From Oscillospiraceae bacterium (GTDB taxonomy: Bacteria; Bacillota; Clostridia; Oscillospirales; Oscillospiraceae): 52,315 nucleotides of DNA. Both the position numbers and the translations under genes were made by a program. The notes under the pieces were generated by a model. The model did not search any database, was not told the DNA's origin, and saw only the letters and a program-made list of their open reading frames with translations. How positions within the stretch are numbered: the first letter of the stretch is position 1; each line of letters opens with the position of its first letter. Location of the stretch: the NCBI GenBank assembly GCA_017429325.1, contig JAFRPC010000044.1, positions 1-52,315 on the forward strand. Direction: 5' to 3'. This document shows positions 8,106 to 17,269 of the stretch, in pieces.

Positions 8106-8708
8106 ATGAAGACTATGCTTACAGATTACAGTCAGTGCCCCGATGCGGAGCTCCTTCCGCTGGCGGACGCCTCCTGTGAAGCGATGCGGGAGCTGATCCT
8201 CCGCTATACGCGCCTGGTCCGAGCCTGCGCCCGTCCGTTGTTTTTGGCGGGGGGCGACCAGGAGGATCTGGTGCAGGAGGGCATGATCGGCCTGGTGGAT
8301 GCCATCCGCAGCTACTCTCCCTCCGGCGGCGCCTCTTTCCAGAGCTTTGCCGCCCTCTGCATCCGGCGAAGAATGATTTCCGCGGTCCGCGCCGCCTCGG
8401 CGCAGAAGCACGCCCCGCTCAACGATTCCATCTCCATGGAGGAAGCGCGCCTCCAGACGGAGCCCTCCCTTGGCGCCGGCCCGGAGACGGAGTTCATTGG
8501 ACGCGAGGGGATGCGGGAGTTTATGGCGGCCCTGCGCGGCGCCCTGACTTCGGTGGAGCGGGAGGTGCTGGAGCTCTATCTGGCAGGCTGCTCCTACCGG
8601 GAGATCTCCCGGCGCATCGACAAACCAGTTAAATCCGTGGACAATGCTGTCCAGCGGATCCGCCGCAAAGCGGCGGCCATTTCCGGCGAAAGCGGTTTCC
8701 CCGTTTAG
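8106..8708 (+). CDS. sigH: RNA polymerase sigma factor, SigH (sigma-30)-like
   Basis: A 200-residue sigma-70-family protein. Region 2 contains GGDQEDLVQEGMIGLVDAIR and the following CIRRRMISAVRAA and QKHAPLN segments; region 4 contains SVEREVLELYL, CSYREISRRI and KSVDNAVQRIRRK. These match Bacillus SigH, which controls the transition to sporulation and competence, closely in order and spacing. The promoter leaves almost no 5' leader, and no ribosome site is visible before ATG 8106 or the in-frame ATG 8115, so translation may be leaderless. A zinc-ribbon protein gene follows. Confidence 0.9.
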   Translation: MKTMLTDYSQCPDAELLPLADASCEAMRELILRYTRLVRACARPLFLAGGDQEDLVQEGMIGLVDAIRSYSPSGGASFQSFAALCIRRRMISAVRAASAQKHAPLNDSISMEEARLQTEPSLGAGPETEFIGREGMREFMAALRGALTSVEREVLELYLAGCSYREISRRIDKPVKSVDNAVQRIRRKAAAISGESGFPV

Positions 8709-8771
8709 CATATATTCTTGCCAAGTTCGCGTATTTATTGGACAGGCAACCAAAAGAGAGGTAAAAATCCC

Positions 8772-9050
8772 ATGTTCGAAGACAAGACCTTAGTTTGCAA
8801 AGAGTGCGGCAATGAGTTCGTTTTCACCGCCGGCGAGCAGGAATTCTACGCTGAGAGAGGCTTCCAGAATGAGCCCCAGCGCTGCAAGGCCTGCCGTGAC
8901 GCCCGCAAGAATGCGGCCCGTGGACCCAGAGAATTCTTCACTGCTACCTGCGCAGCCTGCGGTCGCGAAGCTCGTGTTCCCTTCGAGCCCAAGACCGACC
9001 GCCCTGTGTACTGCAGTGAGTGCTTTGCAAAGATGAGAGAGAACGGCTGA
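8772..9050 (+). CDS. Zinc-ribbon protein with four CxxC motifs
   Basis: A 92-residue protein with four CxxC knuckles: CKEC, CKAC, CAAC and CSEC, so it probably binds two zinc ions. It resembles the Pfam probable zinc-ribbon (zf-trcl) proteins common in Firmicutes. ATG 8772 is preceded by GAGAGG; the upstream in-frame start at 8718 lacks a ribosome site. It ends in a strong terminator. The partner or target is unknown; a nucleic-acid role is plausible but not shown. Confidence 0.85.
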   Translation: MFEDKTLVCKECGNEFVFTAGEQEFYAERGFQNEPQRCKACRDARKNAARGPREFFTATCAACGREARVPFEPKTDRPVYCSECFAKMRENG

Positions 9051-9064
9051 TTCCCATCAGCGCT

Positions 9065-9100
9065 GCGGCATCCGGTTTCGGATGCCGCTTCTCTTTTTTT
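9065..9100 (+). terminator. Rho-independent terminator
   Basis: A 10-bp GC-rich stem (9065-9074 with 9079-9088), GTTT loop and a long T-rich tail. It ends the sigma factor / zinc-ribbon transcript and isolates the polymer locus that follows. Confidence 0.92.
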
Positions 9101-9140
9101 CTGAGATCCGCGTTCTGTCCGCTCCAAACAACATTTTTGC

Positions 9141-9169
9141 TGGACAATGCGCCGCTGGTGTGTTATACT
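9141..9169 (+). promoter_or_regulatory. Promoter of the surface polymer locus
   Basis: TGGACA at 9141-9146 and TATACT at 9164-9169 with a 17-base spacer, about 48 bases before the first polymerase-like gene. It probably drives the collinear genes to about 19.6 kb. Confidence 0.6.
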
Positions 9170-9217
9170 AAATTGACATGAAAGGGTCATTTGCCCCTGC
9201 AAGAAACGAGGGATACC

Positions 9218-10807
9218 ATGAACGAGCGTACTTCTGTTTTGAATCGGATCCGTGCCAGGCTGCCCCTTCTGGTGTTTTTGCTTTGCGTGATCCAGCCCTG
9301 TCTGGACGTAGCAGGCTATTGGCAGATCCAGCTCCATGTGGGCAATACTGTCACCATGGCGCTGCGGATGCTGCTGCTGGGCGGTTCCGTGCTGCTGGGC
9401 TTCCTGCTGTCAGACCGGAAGCGGTACTACTTTCTTACAGCGGCGGTGCTCCTGGCTCTGACCGCGGGCCACGCCTATGCCTGTATGCACACCGCAAACG
9501 GCTACCGGGAGGCAGTCACGGACCTGGTGAACCTGGTCCGCATCTACTTCCTGCCCATGATGACCCTCTGCTTCATCACCTTCCTGCGGCAGAACGACAA
9601 GGTCTTCCCGGCGATGGTCAAGGGCATGGTTGCAGATGTGGCCCTCATCGCGGCGGTCCAGCTCGTCAGCACCCTCACCGGCACAGACCCTCACACCTAC
9701 GCTGTGGACAAGACCGGCATCCTGGGCTGGTTCCTCTGGACCAACAGTCAGAGCGCCATTCTGGCTATGGCGTCCCCCATTGTCATCTGCTGGTCTATCT
9801 ACCGCTGGAAGGGGAAGCTGCTGCCTGTCATCCTCACGGCGGCCATCTCCGAAGCGACCCTCTACGTCCTGGCGCCCCGGCTGTCTTATGCCTCCCTCGT
9901 CATCTCCGGCCTCGGCATTGCCTTCTGCCTGCTGCTGACGGACCGCAAGCGCTGGCGTCAGGCGCTGGTGCTGGCCCTTGTCACCTGCCTCTTTGTGGCG
10001 GCCTATCCGCTCTCGCCCACCTACAAGCGTCTCAATGCCAATGAGAGCCGGGCGGAGCGCACAGAGGAGCACATCAAGGAGATGGATATCCACATTGAGA
10101 CCGTCTTCCCCACCGATTCCACGAAAAACACCGGGGATACGGAGCAGTCGGAGACGGGGACAGAGCAGGCGCAGGAGACCCAGCCGCCGACAAAGCCCGT
10201 CGTACATCTGGACGAGCAGAACGCCGACAAGCTGGAGAAGCTCTACCGCTCCCAGGACATCCTCTGGTCCATGGTGGACCGCTTTGGGCGGGATAAGGTG
10301 TTCCAAATCTATAACTATACCCTGGACCCCGCGGTCCTGAGCAGTACCCGCACCATGAAGATCAACTTCTGCACCCTGCTGATGGAGGAATCCGGCACCC
10401 TCTCCCGGCTCTTCGGTCTCAATCTCAAGGACATGACCCACGACCGCATCGGGCACGAGGGCGAGCCTGTCACCGACAATTACGACGTGGAAAACGACCT
10501 CCACGGCATCTACTTCCTGACGGGCCTTGCAGGCCTGGCGCTGATGGCCCTCTTCCTGCTCTATTTCGGCCTTCGGGCTCTGTTCGCCGTGCTGCGCAGG
10601 CCGAAGCAGTGCTTCAAGCTGCCCATGTGCGCCTTTGCCATTGCCTACGGCCTGGGGCTGATCCACGCCTACTTTACCGCCTCGGTCCTGCGCCGCAACA
10701 ACGCCTCCATTTATCTGGCGCTGGTGCTGGCAGGCCTGTGGTATCTGTCCAGAAAAGAGCACAAGCCCTTTGACCCGGCAGCCGAAGAGAAGGGAAGTGC
10801 AGGCTGA
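9218..10807 (+). CDS. O-antigen ligase/polymerase-like membrane protein 1
   Basis: A 529-residue polytopic protein with an N-terminal helix block, a strongly polar acidic loop (about residues 275-345), and C-terminal helices. Features shared with the next two proteins are GWFLWTNSQSAILAM in the middle, YDVENDLHGIYFLTG late in the protein and a terminal VLRRNNASIYLALVLAG helix. The conserved His in ENDLHG followed by glycine-rich helices resembles the Wzy_C/WaaL O-antigen ligase signature. The likely role is polymerising or attaching undecaprenyl-linked glycans outside the membrane. Start ATG 9218 follows GAGGGA. First of three tandem paralogues; the stop is immediately followed by the next start. 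Confidence 0.7.
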   Translation: MNERTSVLNRIRARLPLLVFLLCVIQPCLDVAGYWQIQLHVGNTVTMALRMLLLGGSVLLGFLLSDRKRYYFLTAAVLLALTAGHAYACMHTANGYREAVTDLVNLVRIYFLPMMTLCFITFLRQNDKVFPAMVKGMVADVALIAAVQLVSTLTGTDPHTYAVDKTGILGWFLWTNSQSAILAMASPIVICWSIYRWKGKLLPVILTAAISEATLYVLAPRLSYASLVISGLGIAFCLLLTDRKRWRQALVLALVTCLFVAAYPLSPTYKRLNANESRAERTEEHIKEMDIHIETVFPTDSTKNTGDTEQSETGTEQAQETQPPTKPVVHLDEQNADKLEKLYRSQDILWSMVDRFGRDKVFQIYNYTLDPAVLSSTRTMKINFCTLLMEESGTLSRLFGLNLKDMTHDRIGHEGEPVTDNYDVENDLHGIYFLTGLAGLALMALFLLYFGLRALFAVLRRPKQCFKLPMCAFAIAYGLGLIHAYFTASVLRRNNASIYLALVLAGLWYLSRKEHKPFDPAAEEKGSAG

Positions 10808-12397
10808 TTGAGGCGCAGAGACAGATTGGATGCGAAGCTCCTCCAATGGCTGCCTGCCGGGATCCTGCTGTACTGCGTTTCCCAGCCCCTCCTGGATGTC
10901 GTCGGCTACTGGCAGGACTATTATCAAATCAGCAACACCGTCACAATGGCTGTCCGGCTGCTGCTGCTGGCGGGCTCCGTTGGGCTGGGCTTTCTGCTCT
11001 CCGACAGAAAAAAATACTACTGGCTCGTCTTTGCGATTTTGGCTGTCCTGACGGGGCTCCACGCGGTCGCCAACCTTCCGGGGGGCTATCGGGAGCCGAT
11101 GCAGGACCTTGTAAACCTGCTGCGAATCTATCTGCTGCCCCTGACGGTCCTCTGCTTCATCACCTTCCTTCGCCGGGGCGGGGAACGGGTGTTCAACGCC
11201 TTGAAAACGGGACTGCTGGTGAACTTTCTGCTCATTGCCGCAGTGGAGCTGCTGAGTGTCGTGACCGGTACGGACCGGAACACCTATGCGGAAGCGGGCA
11301 TCGGCGTTTTCGGCTGGTTCCTCTGGGGAAACTGCCAGAGCGCCATCCTCTCCATGCTGGCCCCCATTGTCATGTGCTGGTCCCTGAACCGGTGGCGGGA
11401 GCGGCTGCTGCCCGTGGTCCTGCTGACCGCTGCCGCCGAGGCCTTGCTCTTCTTCTTCGGTACGCGGCTGACCTTTGCGGCAATGCTGGCCTCCGGCCTG
11501 GGCGTCTGTGTCTGCCTGCTGCTGGCGGAGCGAACCCGGTGGCGTCAGGCTGTGGCGCTCCTTCTGGTGACGGCTCTCTTTACCTGCGCCTTTCCCGTCT
11601 CTCCCACAGCCCGAAGAATGAAGCTTGTCGCCGAGCAGAATGCCGCCAAGCAGCAGACCGTTGACGAGAAGGAATTCAGCGCGGCGAAGCCGGAAACGAC
11701 GCACCCGGAACGCCCGGCGCCTGGGACCGCAGCCTCGGAGCAATCGGAGGCGGAGACCGGCGAGGCGGCTCCGGCTGGGGAGCCGCAGTTCACCGACGAG
11801 GAATGGAAAAAGTTAGAGTGGGTCTATCAGAACTATTTTGCCGGTGTGGTGAAGCGTTTCGGCCTGCGCCGGGTCATGGAAAAATACAACTATACCACGG
11901 ACACCTCCATTCTGGGGGACACCCGCACCCATAAGCTGTACTTCTGCGAAATGGCTATGGAGGACGCTCCGGTCCTCTGTCGCTTCTTTGGCCTGAATTT
12001 GGCGGAACTGCGGGTCTTTATGCCCAGCGGATTCTACAACGAAAGGACCGGAGTCTGGGAGGATGGCTATGCGAACTACGACGTGGAGAACGACTTTCAC
12101 GGCGTCTATTTTCTCCTGGGTTGGGTCGGGCTTGGCCTGATGCTGGGGATGCTCCTCTGGTTCGGCCTGCGGGCGCTGTACCGGGTCCTTCGGGATTTCA
12201 GAACGTATTTTACAATGGAACTGGCAGGCTTTGCCGGAGCCTATTGTTTTGCCCTTGTCCACGCTTATTTCACGGTCTCCGTGCTCCGGCGCAACAATGC
12301 GTCGGTCTATCTGGCCTTTGTTTTGGCCGCACTCTGGTATTTGACAGTAAAAAAGCCCGCCTCGGGCGGGGAAGGAGCGGCGCATGAAGCGACTTGA
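10808..12397 (+). CDS. O-antigen ligase/polymerase-like membrane protein 2
   Basis: A 529-residue paralogue of its left neighbour over the whole length: GWFLWGNCQSAILSM, YDVENDFHGVYFLLG and VLRRNNASVYLAFVLAA recur at equivalent positions. The polar loop (about 265-335) is rich in Glu, Pro and Ala and is the most diverged part. It begins with a TTG placed directly after the preceding stop, so translation is probably coupled. Substrate and reaction (polymerisation or ligation) cannot be decided from sequence. Confidence 0.7.
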   Translation: MRRRDRLDAKLLQWLPAGILLYCVSQPLLDVVGYWQDYYQISNTVTMAVRLLLLAGSVGLGFLLSDRKKYYWLVFAILAVLTGLHAVANLPGGYREPMQDLVNLLRIYLLPLTVLCFITFLRRGGERVFNALKTGLLVNFLLIAAVELLSVVTGTDRNTYAEAGIGVFGWFLWGNCQSAILSMLAPIVMCWSLNRWRERLLPVVLLTAAAEALLFFFGTRLTFAAMLASGLGVCVCLLLAERTRWRQAVALLLVTALFTCAFPVSPTARRMKLVAEQNAAKQQTVDEKEFSAAKPETTHPERPAPGTAASEQSEAETGEAAPAGEPQFTDEEWKKLEWVYQNYFAGVVKRFGLRRVMEKYNYTTDTSILGDTRTHKLYFCEMAMEDAPVLCRFFGLNLAELRVFMPSGFYNERTGVWEDGYANYDVENDFHGVYFLLGWVGLGLMLGMLLWFGLRALYRVLRDFRTYFTMELAGFAGAYCFALVHAYFTVSVLRRNNASVYLAFVLAALWYLTVKKPASGGEGAAHEAT

Positions 12398-13874
12398 AGC
12401 GGCGCAGCGCGGCTTGACGGCCAGGATCCCCCGGCTGATCCTCTGCTTTTGCGTGCTTCAGCCGCTGCTGGACATCCTCGCCTTCTGGAAGGACGCGCTG
12501 GGGATCCCGGCGCTGGTCCTGACGATCCTGCGCTTTCTCACCTTTGCGGGGCTGACGGGCATGGGGTTTCTCGTCAGCCGCCGAAAACGGCGTTACATCT
12601 ATTTGGCAGTCTTCGCCCTGCTCTATCTGGCGGGGCATAGTCTGGCGGCCTCCCGGATGGGCTATCTGGCCCCTTTTGAGGACCTGACAGACCAGCTTCG
12701 GGTCCTGATGCTTTTCTTCACCACGGCGGCGATGATGAGCTTTCTGGACCGGTCCGAGCGGGCCTTTTGGGTTATGGAAAGCGGCCTGATGCTCGCCCTG
12801 GGCATAATGGCGGCAGCGGTGGGCCTTAGCATTCTGACCGGAACGGACCCGCACACCTATCTGGGCAAGCAGACCGGCGTGTTGGGCTGGTTCCTCTGGC
12901 CCAACAGTCAGAGCGCCATCCTGTCCATGCTGACGCCCCTCTCCATTGCCTGGTGCCTGAAGCGCTTCCGGGGCCGGGTCCTCCCCGTCGCTGTGGTCGC
13001 CTCGGGCTGCTTCTGCCTGCTCTTTTTGCTGGGCACCCGGCTCGCCTTCGTTTGCATCCCCGTTCTGGGCGGTGGGATGGCAGTCTGTATCTGGCTTGCT
13101 GACAGGAAGGCCAAGGGCTGCGCCCTGGCGGTCCTGCTGGCAGCCGCCCTGTTCACCGCGCTCTATCCGGTCTCTCCCATGCGGGAGGCCCTGCGCAAGT
13201 CGGCGGAGAACAGTGTCGTCCTCCAGCAGCGCATCGACGACGCGGCCCAGGCCCAGGGTGCGGCGCCGGGGGCCGAGCGCACAGAAAACCTGGACGCTCT
13301 GGCCGCCGCCTATCGCTACAATCTCCAGGGCATCGTAGACCGCTTTGGGCTGGAGCGGACCGCCCGGGTCTATGACTTTACGCTGAAGCGCTCGGAGATC
13401 TTCGACGACCGCCGGAAAAAGCGCGTGTTCAACGAGCTGCTGATGGAAGACGCGGGAGCTTTGAGCCGGTGGTTCGGCCTGGAGGTCTCCCGCATGTCCC
13501 AGCAGACGGAGCTCTATGACTTCTATGCCGACGAATGGGAGCCCGGCGTGGAGTACTTTGCCGCCGAGAACGACCTGCACGGCGTCTTTTACTCCGGCGG
13601 CTGGGTCCTCCTGGCGGGGACCTTGAGTTGGATGCTTTGGTACGGGGTCCGCGCCCTGTTGGCCCTGATCCGCCGCGGCAAAGAGGTCTTCAACGTCTTT
13701 TTCGCGGCCCACTGCGGCGCCTATTGCGTCTTTTTCGTGTTTGCTTATGCCACCAATTCCGTCCTGCGCCAGACCAGGAACATCTTCTGCGTCTCTGCGG
13801 TGCTGGCGGGGCTGTGGTATCTGTCCCGGCGAGGGGAGGAAAAGCCCGGACCGGGGGAGGAGGATTCTGTATGA
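12384..13874 (+). CDS. O-antigen ligase/polymerase-like membrane protein 3
   Basis: A 496-residue third paralogue. It keeps GWFLWPNSQSAILSM and the late ENDLHGVFYSGGW motif but is more diverged: the polar loop is shorter and the terminal motif reads SVLRQTRNIFCVSAVLAG. The start overlaps the previous gene by 14 bases, with AAGGAG upstream; the stop overlaps the following glycosyltransferase start by 4 bases. Tight coupling suggests the three act in one pathway, perhaps on different acceptors. Confidence 0.7.
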   Translation: MKRLEAAQRGLTARIPRLILCFCVLQPLLDILAFWKDALGIPALVLTILRFLTFAGLTGMGFLVSRRKRRYIYLAVFALLYLAGHSLAASRMGYLAPFEDLTDQLRVLMLFFTTAAMMSFLDRSERAFWVMESGLMLALGIMAAAVGLSILTGTDPHTYLGKQTGVLGWFLWPNSQSAILSMLTPLSIAWCLKRFRGRVLPVAVVASGCFCLLFLLGTRLAFVCIPVLGGGMAVCIWLADRKAKGCALAVLLAAALFTALYPVSPMREALRKSAENSVVLQQRIDDAAQAQGAAPGAERTENLDALAAAYRYNLQGIVDRFGLERTARVYDFTLKRSEIFDDRRKKRVFNELLMEDAGALSRWFGLEVSRMSQQTELYDFYADEWEPGVEYFAAENDLHGVFYSGGWVLLAGTLSWMLWYGVRALLALIRRGKEVFNVFFAAHCGAYCVFFVFAYATNSVLRQTRNIFCVSAVLAGLWYLSRRGEEKPGPGEEDSV

Positions 13875-14845
13875 AAATCAGCATCGTGGTCCCAATCTAT
13901 AATGTGGAGCAGTATCTGCCGGGCTGTGTGGATTCCATTCTGCGCAACGACCTGACGGACTGCGAGGTCCTGCTGGTGGACGACGGCTCGCCGGACGGCT
14001 GCGGCGACATCTGCGAGCAATACGCGGCCCGGCACCCCGGCCTGATCTCCGTGATCCACCAGGAAAACGGCGGCCTTGGGGCCGCCCGGAACACCGGCAT
14101 CGAAGCGGCGAAAGGGGAGTGGATGCTGTTCATCGACAGCGACGACAAGATCCACCCCGACACGCTGCGGATCCTGAAAGAAGCCGCCCGAACGCCGGGG
14201 ACGGATGTGGTGAGCTTCGGTTTCTTCGCCGACAACGGCGTGGACCCTCCGGTGGCCCAGGACGTGGGCTATCCCGCGACCAAGACCCCCTTCCGGCTCT
14301 CGGAGCGGAAGGACTATCTGCTGGCCCTGCCCTCCGCCTGGATGCGGCTGTGGAAGCGGGAGCTCTTTCTCAAAACCGGGATCCGCTATCCCTCTCGGGT
14401 CTGGTATGAGGACATCCGCACCACGACCAAGCTCTTTGCCGCGGCGGAAGGCATCATCGTGCTGCCGCAGCCCCTGTACTACTATCTGTCCCGCCCGGAT
14501 TCCATTATGAACAGTAAAAAGCTGGCCCGGAACCGGGAGATCCTCGACGCCATGGACGACATTCTGGACTGGTTCCGGACCCAGGGCCTGTATGAGACCT
14601 ACCGGACCGAGCTGGAGGCTCTGACGGTGCAGCATGTCCTGCTGGCGGCCTCGGTGCGGGTGGCCCGCATCGACCCGAAATCGGAGCTCCTGGCGGAGTT
14701 TTGGGATTACACGGAAAAACACTTCCCGGACTGGCGGAAAAACCCCTACAACAAGCGTCTGCCCGGCTTGAAGCGGCTGGCCCTCTGGCTGGCGGCCCAC
14801 AAACGCTACGGCACTCTCCGCAGCCTGTTCCAACTGAAAGGATAA
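13871..14845 (+). CDS. Family 2 glycosyltransferase
   Basis: A 324-residue GT-A glycosyltransferase. The N-terminus MKISIVVPIYNVEQYL, the nucleotide motif LLVDDGSPDG (about 35-44), ENGGLGAARNTGIEAA and the DxD motif FIDSDD (about 88-92) define GT2. It probably adds a sugar to a lipid-linked intermediate on the cytoplasmic face. ATG 13871 is preceded by GAGGAGG and overlaps the previous gene by 4 bases. It is clearly similar to its right neighbour. The donor sugar is unknown. Confidence 0.92.
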   Translation: MKISIVVPIYNVEQYLPGCVDSILRNDLTDCEVLLVDDGSPDGCGDICEQYAARHPGLISVIHQENGGLGAARNTGIEAAKGEWMLFIDSDDKIHPDTLRILKEAARTPGTDVVSFGFFADNGVDPPVAQDVGYPATKTPFRLSERKDYLLALPSAWMRLWKRELFLKTGIRYPSRVWYEDIRTTTKLFAAAEGIIVLPQPLYYYLSRPDSIMNSKKLARNREILDAMDDILDWFRTQGLYETYRTELEALTVQHVLLAASVRVARIDPKSELLAEFWDYTEKHFPDWRKNPYNKRLPGLKRLALWLAAHKRYGTLRSLFQLKG

Positions 14846-14849
14846 GCCT

Positions 14850-15836
14850 ATGAAATTCAGCGTCATTGTTCCCGTCTACAATGTGGCAGACTATCTGCCC
14901 AAATGCCTGCGCTCCCTGCTGGCCCAGGACTGCGACGACTGGGAGTTGATCTTGGTGGACGACGGCTCCACCGACGGAAAATGTCCGGAGCTCTGCGACG
15001 AATACGCCGCCGCCGAGCCCGAGCTCATCCGGGTCATCCATCAGGCCAACGGCGGCCTGGGCGCGGCCCGCAACACCGGCCTCGAGGCCGCGGCAGGGGA
15101 GTATCTGCTCTTCGTGGACAGCGACGATACGATCGCGCCGGACACCCTCAGCCGTCTCAGCGAGGAGATCGACAAGACCCACGCGGATATGTACATCTTC
15201 AGCTTCCGCTATGTGCAGGAGGATGGCACCCAGAGCCCCGCGGAGCCCCGGAACGACGCCCGATACGGCGTTGTCACCAGCCTCAAAGAGCAGCCCGAAC
15301 TGCTGCTGGACCCGCCCATGGCCTGGGCTCGGCTCTGCCGCGCCTCGCTCTTTACCGAGACCGGCATCCGCTTTCCGGGACGGGTCTGGTACGAGGACCT
15401 CTGTACCACCCCCAGCCTGCTCCGGGCGGCCAAGACCATCGTACAGCTGCCCGACCCCTTCTACGGCTATCTGATTCGGCAGGGCTCCATCATGCGCAGC
15501 TCCAACCTCAAGCGCAACCTGGAGATCCTCAACGCCCTGGATATGGCCCGGGCGCCCTTCGACAAGGCCGGAGAGACCGAGACCTACAAGCCCTGGCTCT
15601 CCCTGCTGGCAGTCACCAGCGTGCTGGACGCGGCCCGAAGAGTGCTGCTGGCGGACCCAAAGGCCGACTACCTGCCGGACTTCCTGGACTACGTAAAAAA
15701 GAACTACCCGGACTACCGCGAAAACGAGCTCCTGCCCCGCCTGGGCAAGAAAAAGCTGGTCCTGCTCCGTCTGCTGGAGAGCGGGCAATACCGCTTGGCA
15801 AAGACCCTTTTCGCCCTCGCCGGGAAACTTAAATAA
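14850..15836 (+). CDS. Family 2 glycosyltransferase
   Basis: A 328-residue GT2 enzyme paralogous to the preceding one: MKFSVIVPVYNVADYL, LVDDGSTDG, ANGGLGAARNTGLEAA and FVDSDD (about 89-93) align directly. The shared WYEDL/WYEDI and GSIM/DSIM segments support duplication. It lies 4 bases after the previous stop. Probably a sequential glycosyl transfer on the same lipid-linked glycan. Sugar specificity cannot be inferred. Confidence 0.92.
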   Translation: MKFSVIVPVYNVADYLPKCLRSLLAQDCDDWELILVDDGSTDGKCPELCDEYAAAEPELIRVIHQANGGLGAARNTGLEAAAGEYLLFVDSDDTIAPDTLSRLSEEIDKTHADMYIFSFRYVQEDGTQSPAEPRNDARYGVVTSLKEQPELLLDPPMAWARLCRASLFTETGIRFPGRVWYEDLCTTPSLLRAAKTIVQLPDPFYGYLIRQGSIMRSSNLKRNLEILNALDMARAPFDKAGETETYKPWLSLLAVTSVLDAARRVLLADPKADYLPDFLDYVKKNYPDYRENELLPRLGKKKLVLLRLLESGQYRLAKTLFALAGKLK

Positions 15837-15847
15837 TTCTGAGAAAA

Positions 15848-15890
15848 CCTCCCCTGCTTGCAGGGGAGGGGGACCGGCCTCAAGGCCGGT
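15848..15890 (+). repeat. Double-hairpin intergenic repeat
   Basis: Two adjacent hairpins: a C-rich/G-rich stem with a CTTG loop (15848-15869) and a second stem ACCGGCC/GGCCGGT (about 15873-15890). There is no T tract, so it is not a classical terminator. It lies in the 129-base gap before the flippase gene. Its architecture suggests a dispersed repeat. Confidence 0.6.
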
Positions 15891-15965
15891 GGAGGGGTTC
15901 GTTTCGACGACACAATCAAATGTTGAGACCGGATCCTGTTTCGGTCTGAAAAGAGAGGCTGAGCT

Positions 15966-17267
15966 GTGTTTTCCAAACTGAAAAATATCATGGGCAAAAA
16001 AGAGGGGGTTCTGGCCTGGAACACCCTGATGCTCTACCTTCTGACCTTCTCCAATTACTTCCTGTCCCTGCTGGTGGTGCCCTACGAAACCCGCGTCCTG
16101 GAGGAGGCGGGCTACGGCACCCTGGGCGTGGCGATGAAGATCATGGTCTATTTCCAGCTCTTCATCGACTTCGGCTTCCTGCTCTCGGCCACCGAGGAGG
16201 TGTCCCGGAACCGGACGGACCCGGCGCGGCTGAACGTCGTCATGACCGCCGTGACCCTCTGCAAGCTGGCGCTGTCCGCCCTGTCGCTGCTGGTACTGGT
16301 CGTTCTGTGTATGGTGATCCCGGCCTGGCAGGGGAGACTTGGTTTCTATTCCCTGTTCTTCGTCGGCACGATGATCAACGCGCTGCTGCCGGACTACCTC
16401 TACCGCGGCCTGGAGAAGATGTCCGCCATCACGATCCGCACGGTCTGCATCCGGGCCTTTTCCACCCTGGGTATCTTCCTGTTTCTGAAAAAACCGGAGG
16501 ACATCTGGGTCATTCCGGTGCTGACGGCCATCGGGAATTTCGTTGCGGTCTTTGTCTGCTTTTACGACGCCAGGAAGCGCCTGCAGGTCCGCTTCTGCCC
16601 GGTCAGCTTCGGGGATATCCGGCTGCGGATGAAGCAGTCCTCGGTCTTCTTCCTCTCCCGCTTTGCCACCACGGCTTATTCCGCTCTCAATGTCATCATT
16701 CTGGACCTGGTGGAGCCGAAGCAGATCCCCGGCGCCGGCGGAATGATCGACAACCCGGTCCGCGGCTATTACGCCGCCTCCGACAAGCTCATGGACACCG
16801 GCAAACAGGCGCTCCAGCCCATCTCCGACAGCCTCTATCCCTATATGGTCAAGCACCACGACTACCGCCTGGTGAAGAAGGTCCTGCTGATTTTGGAGCC
16901 CATCATCTTCGTCTTCTGCACCGTTATGTTCCTCATCGCCCCGCAGTTCTGCGAGCTCTTCTTCGGTGAGGGCTTTGCCCCGGCGGGGAAGGTCCTGCGG
17001 GTCATGCTTCCCACGGCGGTGGTCCTGCTGCCCAGCTATATCTGCGGTTTCCCGATGCTGTCCTCCATGGGTCTGGCAAAACACGCCAACTATTCCACAG
17101 TCTTTGGTTCCGTGATCCATCTGGTCAACCTCGCCATTCTGCATTTCACCGGAAATATGAATATGATCACCCTGGGCGCGGCCATGTCCGTGGCGGAGAT
17201 CCTGATCCTCTGCTACCGGCTTGCAGTGATTTGGCGTCACAGGGACTTGCTGAGAAAGGGAGAATGA
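15966..17267 (+). CDS. Wzx-type oligosaccharide flippase
   Basis: A 433-residue protein with about 12-14 predicted helices and the layout of the MATE/MOP polysaccharide transporter family: an N-terminal MFSKLKNIMGKKEG segment then LAWNTLMLYLLTFSNYFLSL. It would flip lipid-linked oligosaccharides across the membrane. The start is GTG 15966, after a GA-rich ribosome-site-like stretch. Together with the ligase-like proteins it points to Wzx/Wzy-type assembly rather than the TagGH ABC export typical of wall teichoic acid. The stop overlaps a possible start of the next gene. Confidence 0.85.
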   Translation: MFSKLKNIMGKKEGVLAWNTLMLYLLTFSNYFLSLLVVPYETRVLEEAGYGTLGVAMKIMVYFQLFIDFGFLLSATEEVSRNRTDPARLNVVMTAVTLCKLALSALSLLVLVVLCMVIPAWQGRLGFYSLFFVGTMINALLPDYLYRGLEKMSAITIRTVCIRAFSTLGIFLFLKKPEDIWVIPVLTAIGNFVAVFVCFYDARKRLQVRFCPVSFGDIRLRMKQSSVFFLSRFATTAYSALNVIILDLVEPKQIPGAGGMIDNPVRGYYAASDKLMDTGKQALQPISDSLYPYMVKHHDYRLVKKVLLILEPIIFVFCTVMFLIAPQFCELFFGEGFAPAGKVLRVMLPTAVVLLPSYICGFPMLSSMGLAKHANYSTVFGSVIHLVNLAILHFTGNMNMITLGAAMSVAEILILCYRLAVIWRHRDLLRKGE

Positions 17268-17269
17268 GT

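Noticed and set aside
9410..11743. A 777-residue minus-strand open frame
   Set aside because: It lies antisense to two ligase-like membrane protein genes, is Gln/His/Gly-rich as typical for such shadows, and has no ribosome site.
15848..15890. Terminator between the second glycosyltransferase and the flippase
   Set aside because: Two stable hairpins but no T tract, and the downstream genes lack an obvious new promoter; described as a repeat instead.
14505..17240. A 911-residue open frame on the minus strand
   Set aside because: It is antisense to a glycosyltransferase, the flippase and neighbouring genes that have clear family motifs; long antisense frames are expected in GC-rich codon-biased DNA. 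Its composition shows no recognisable domain.
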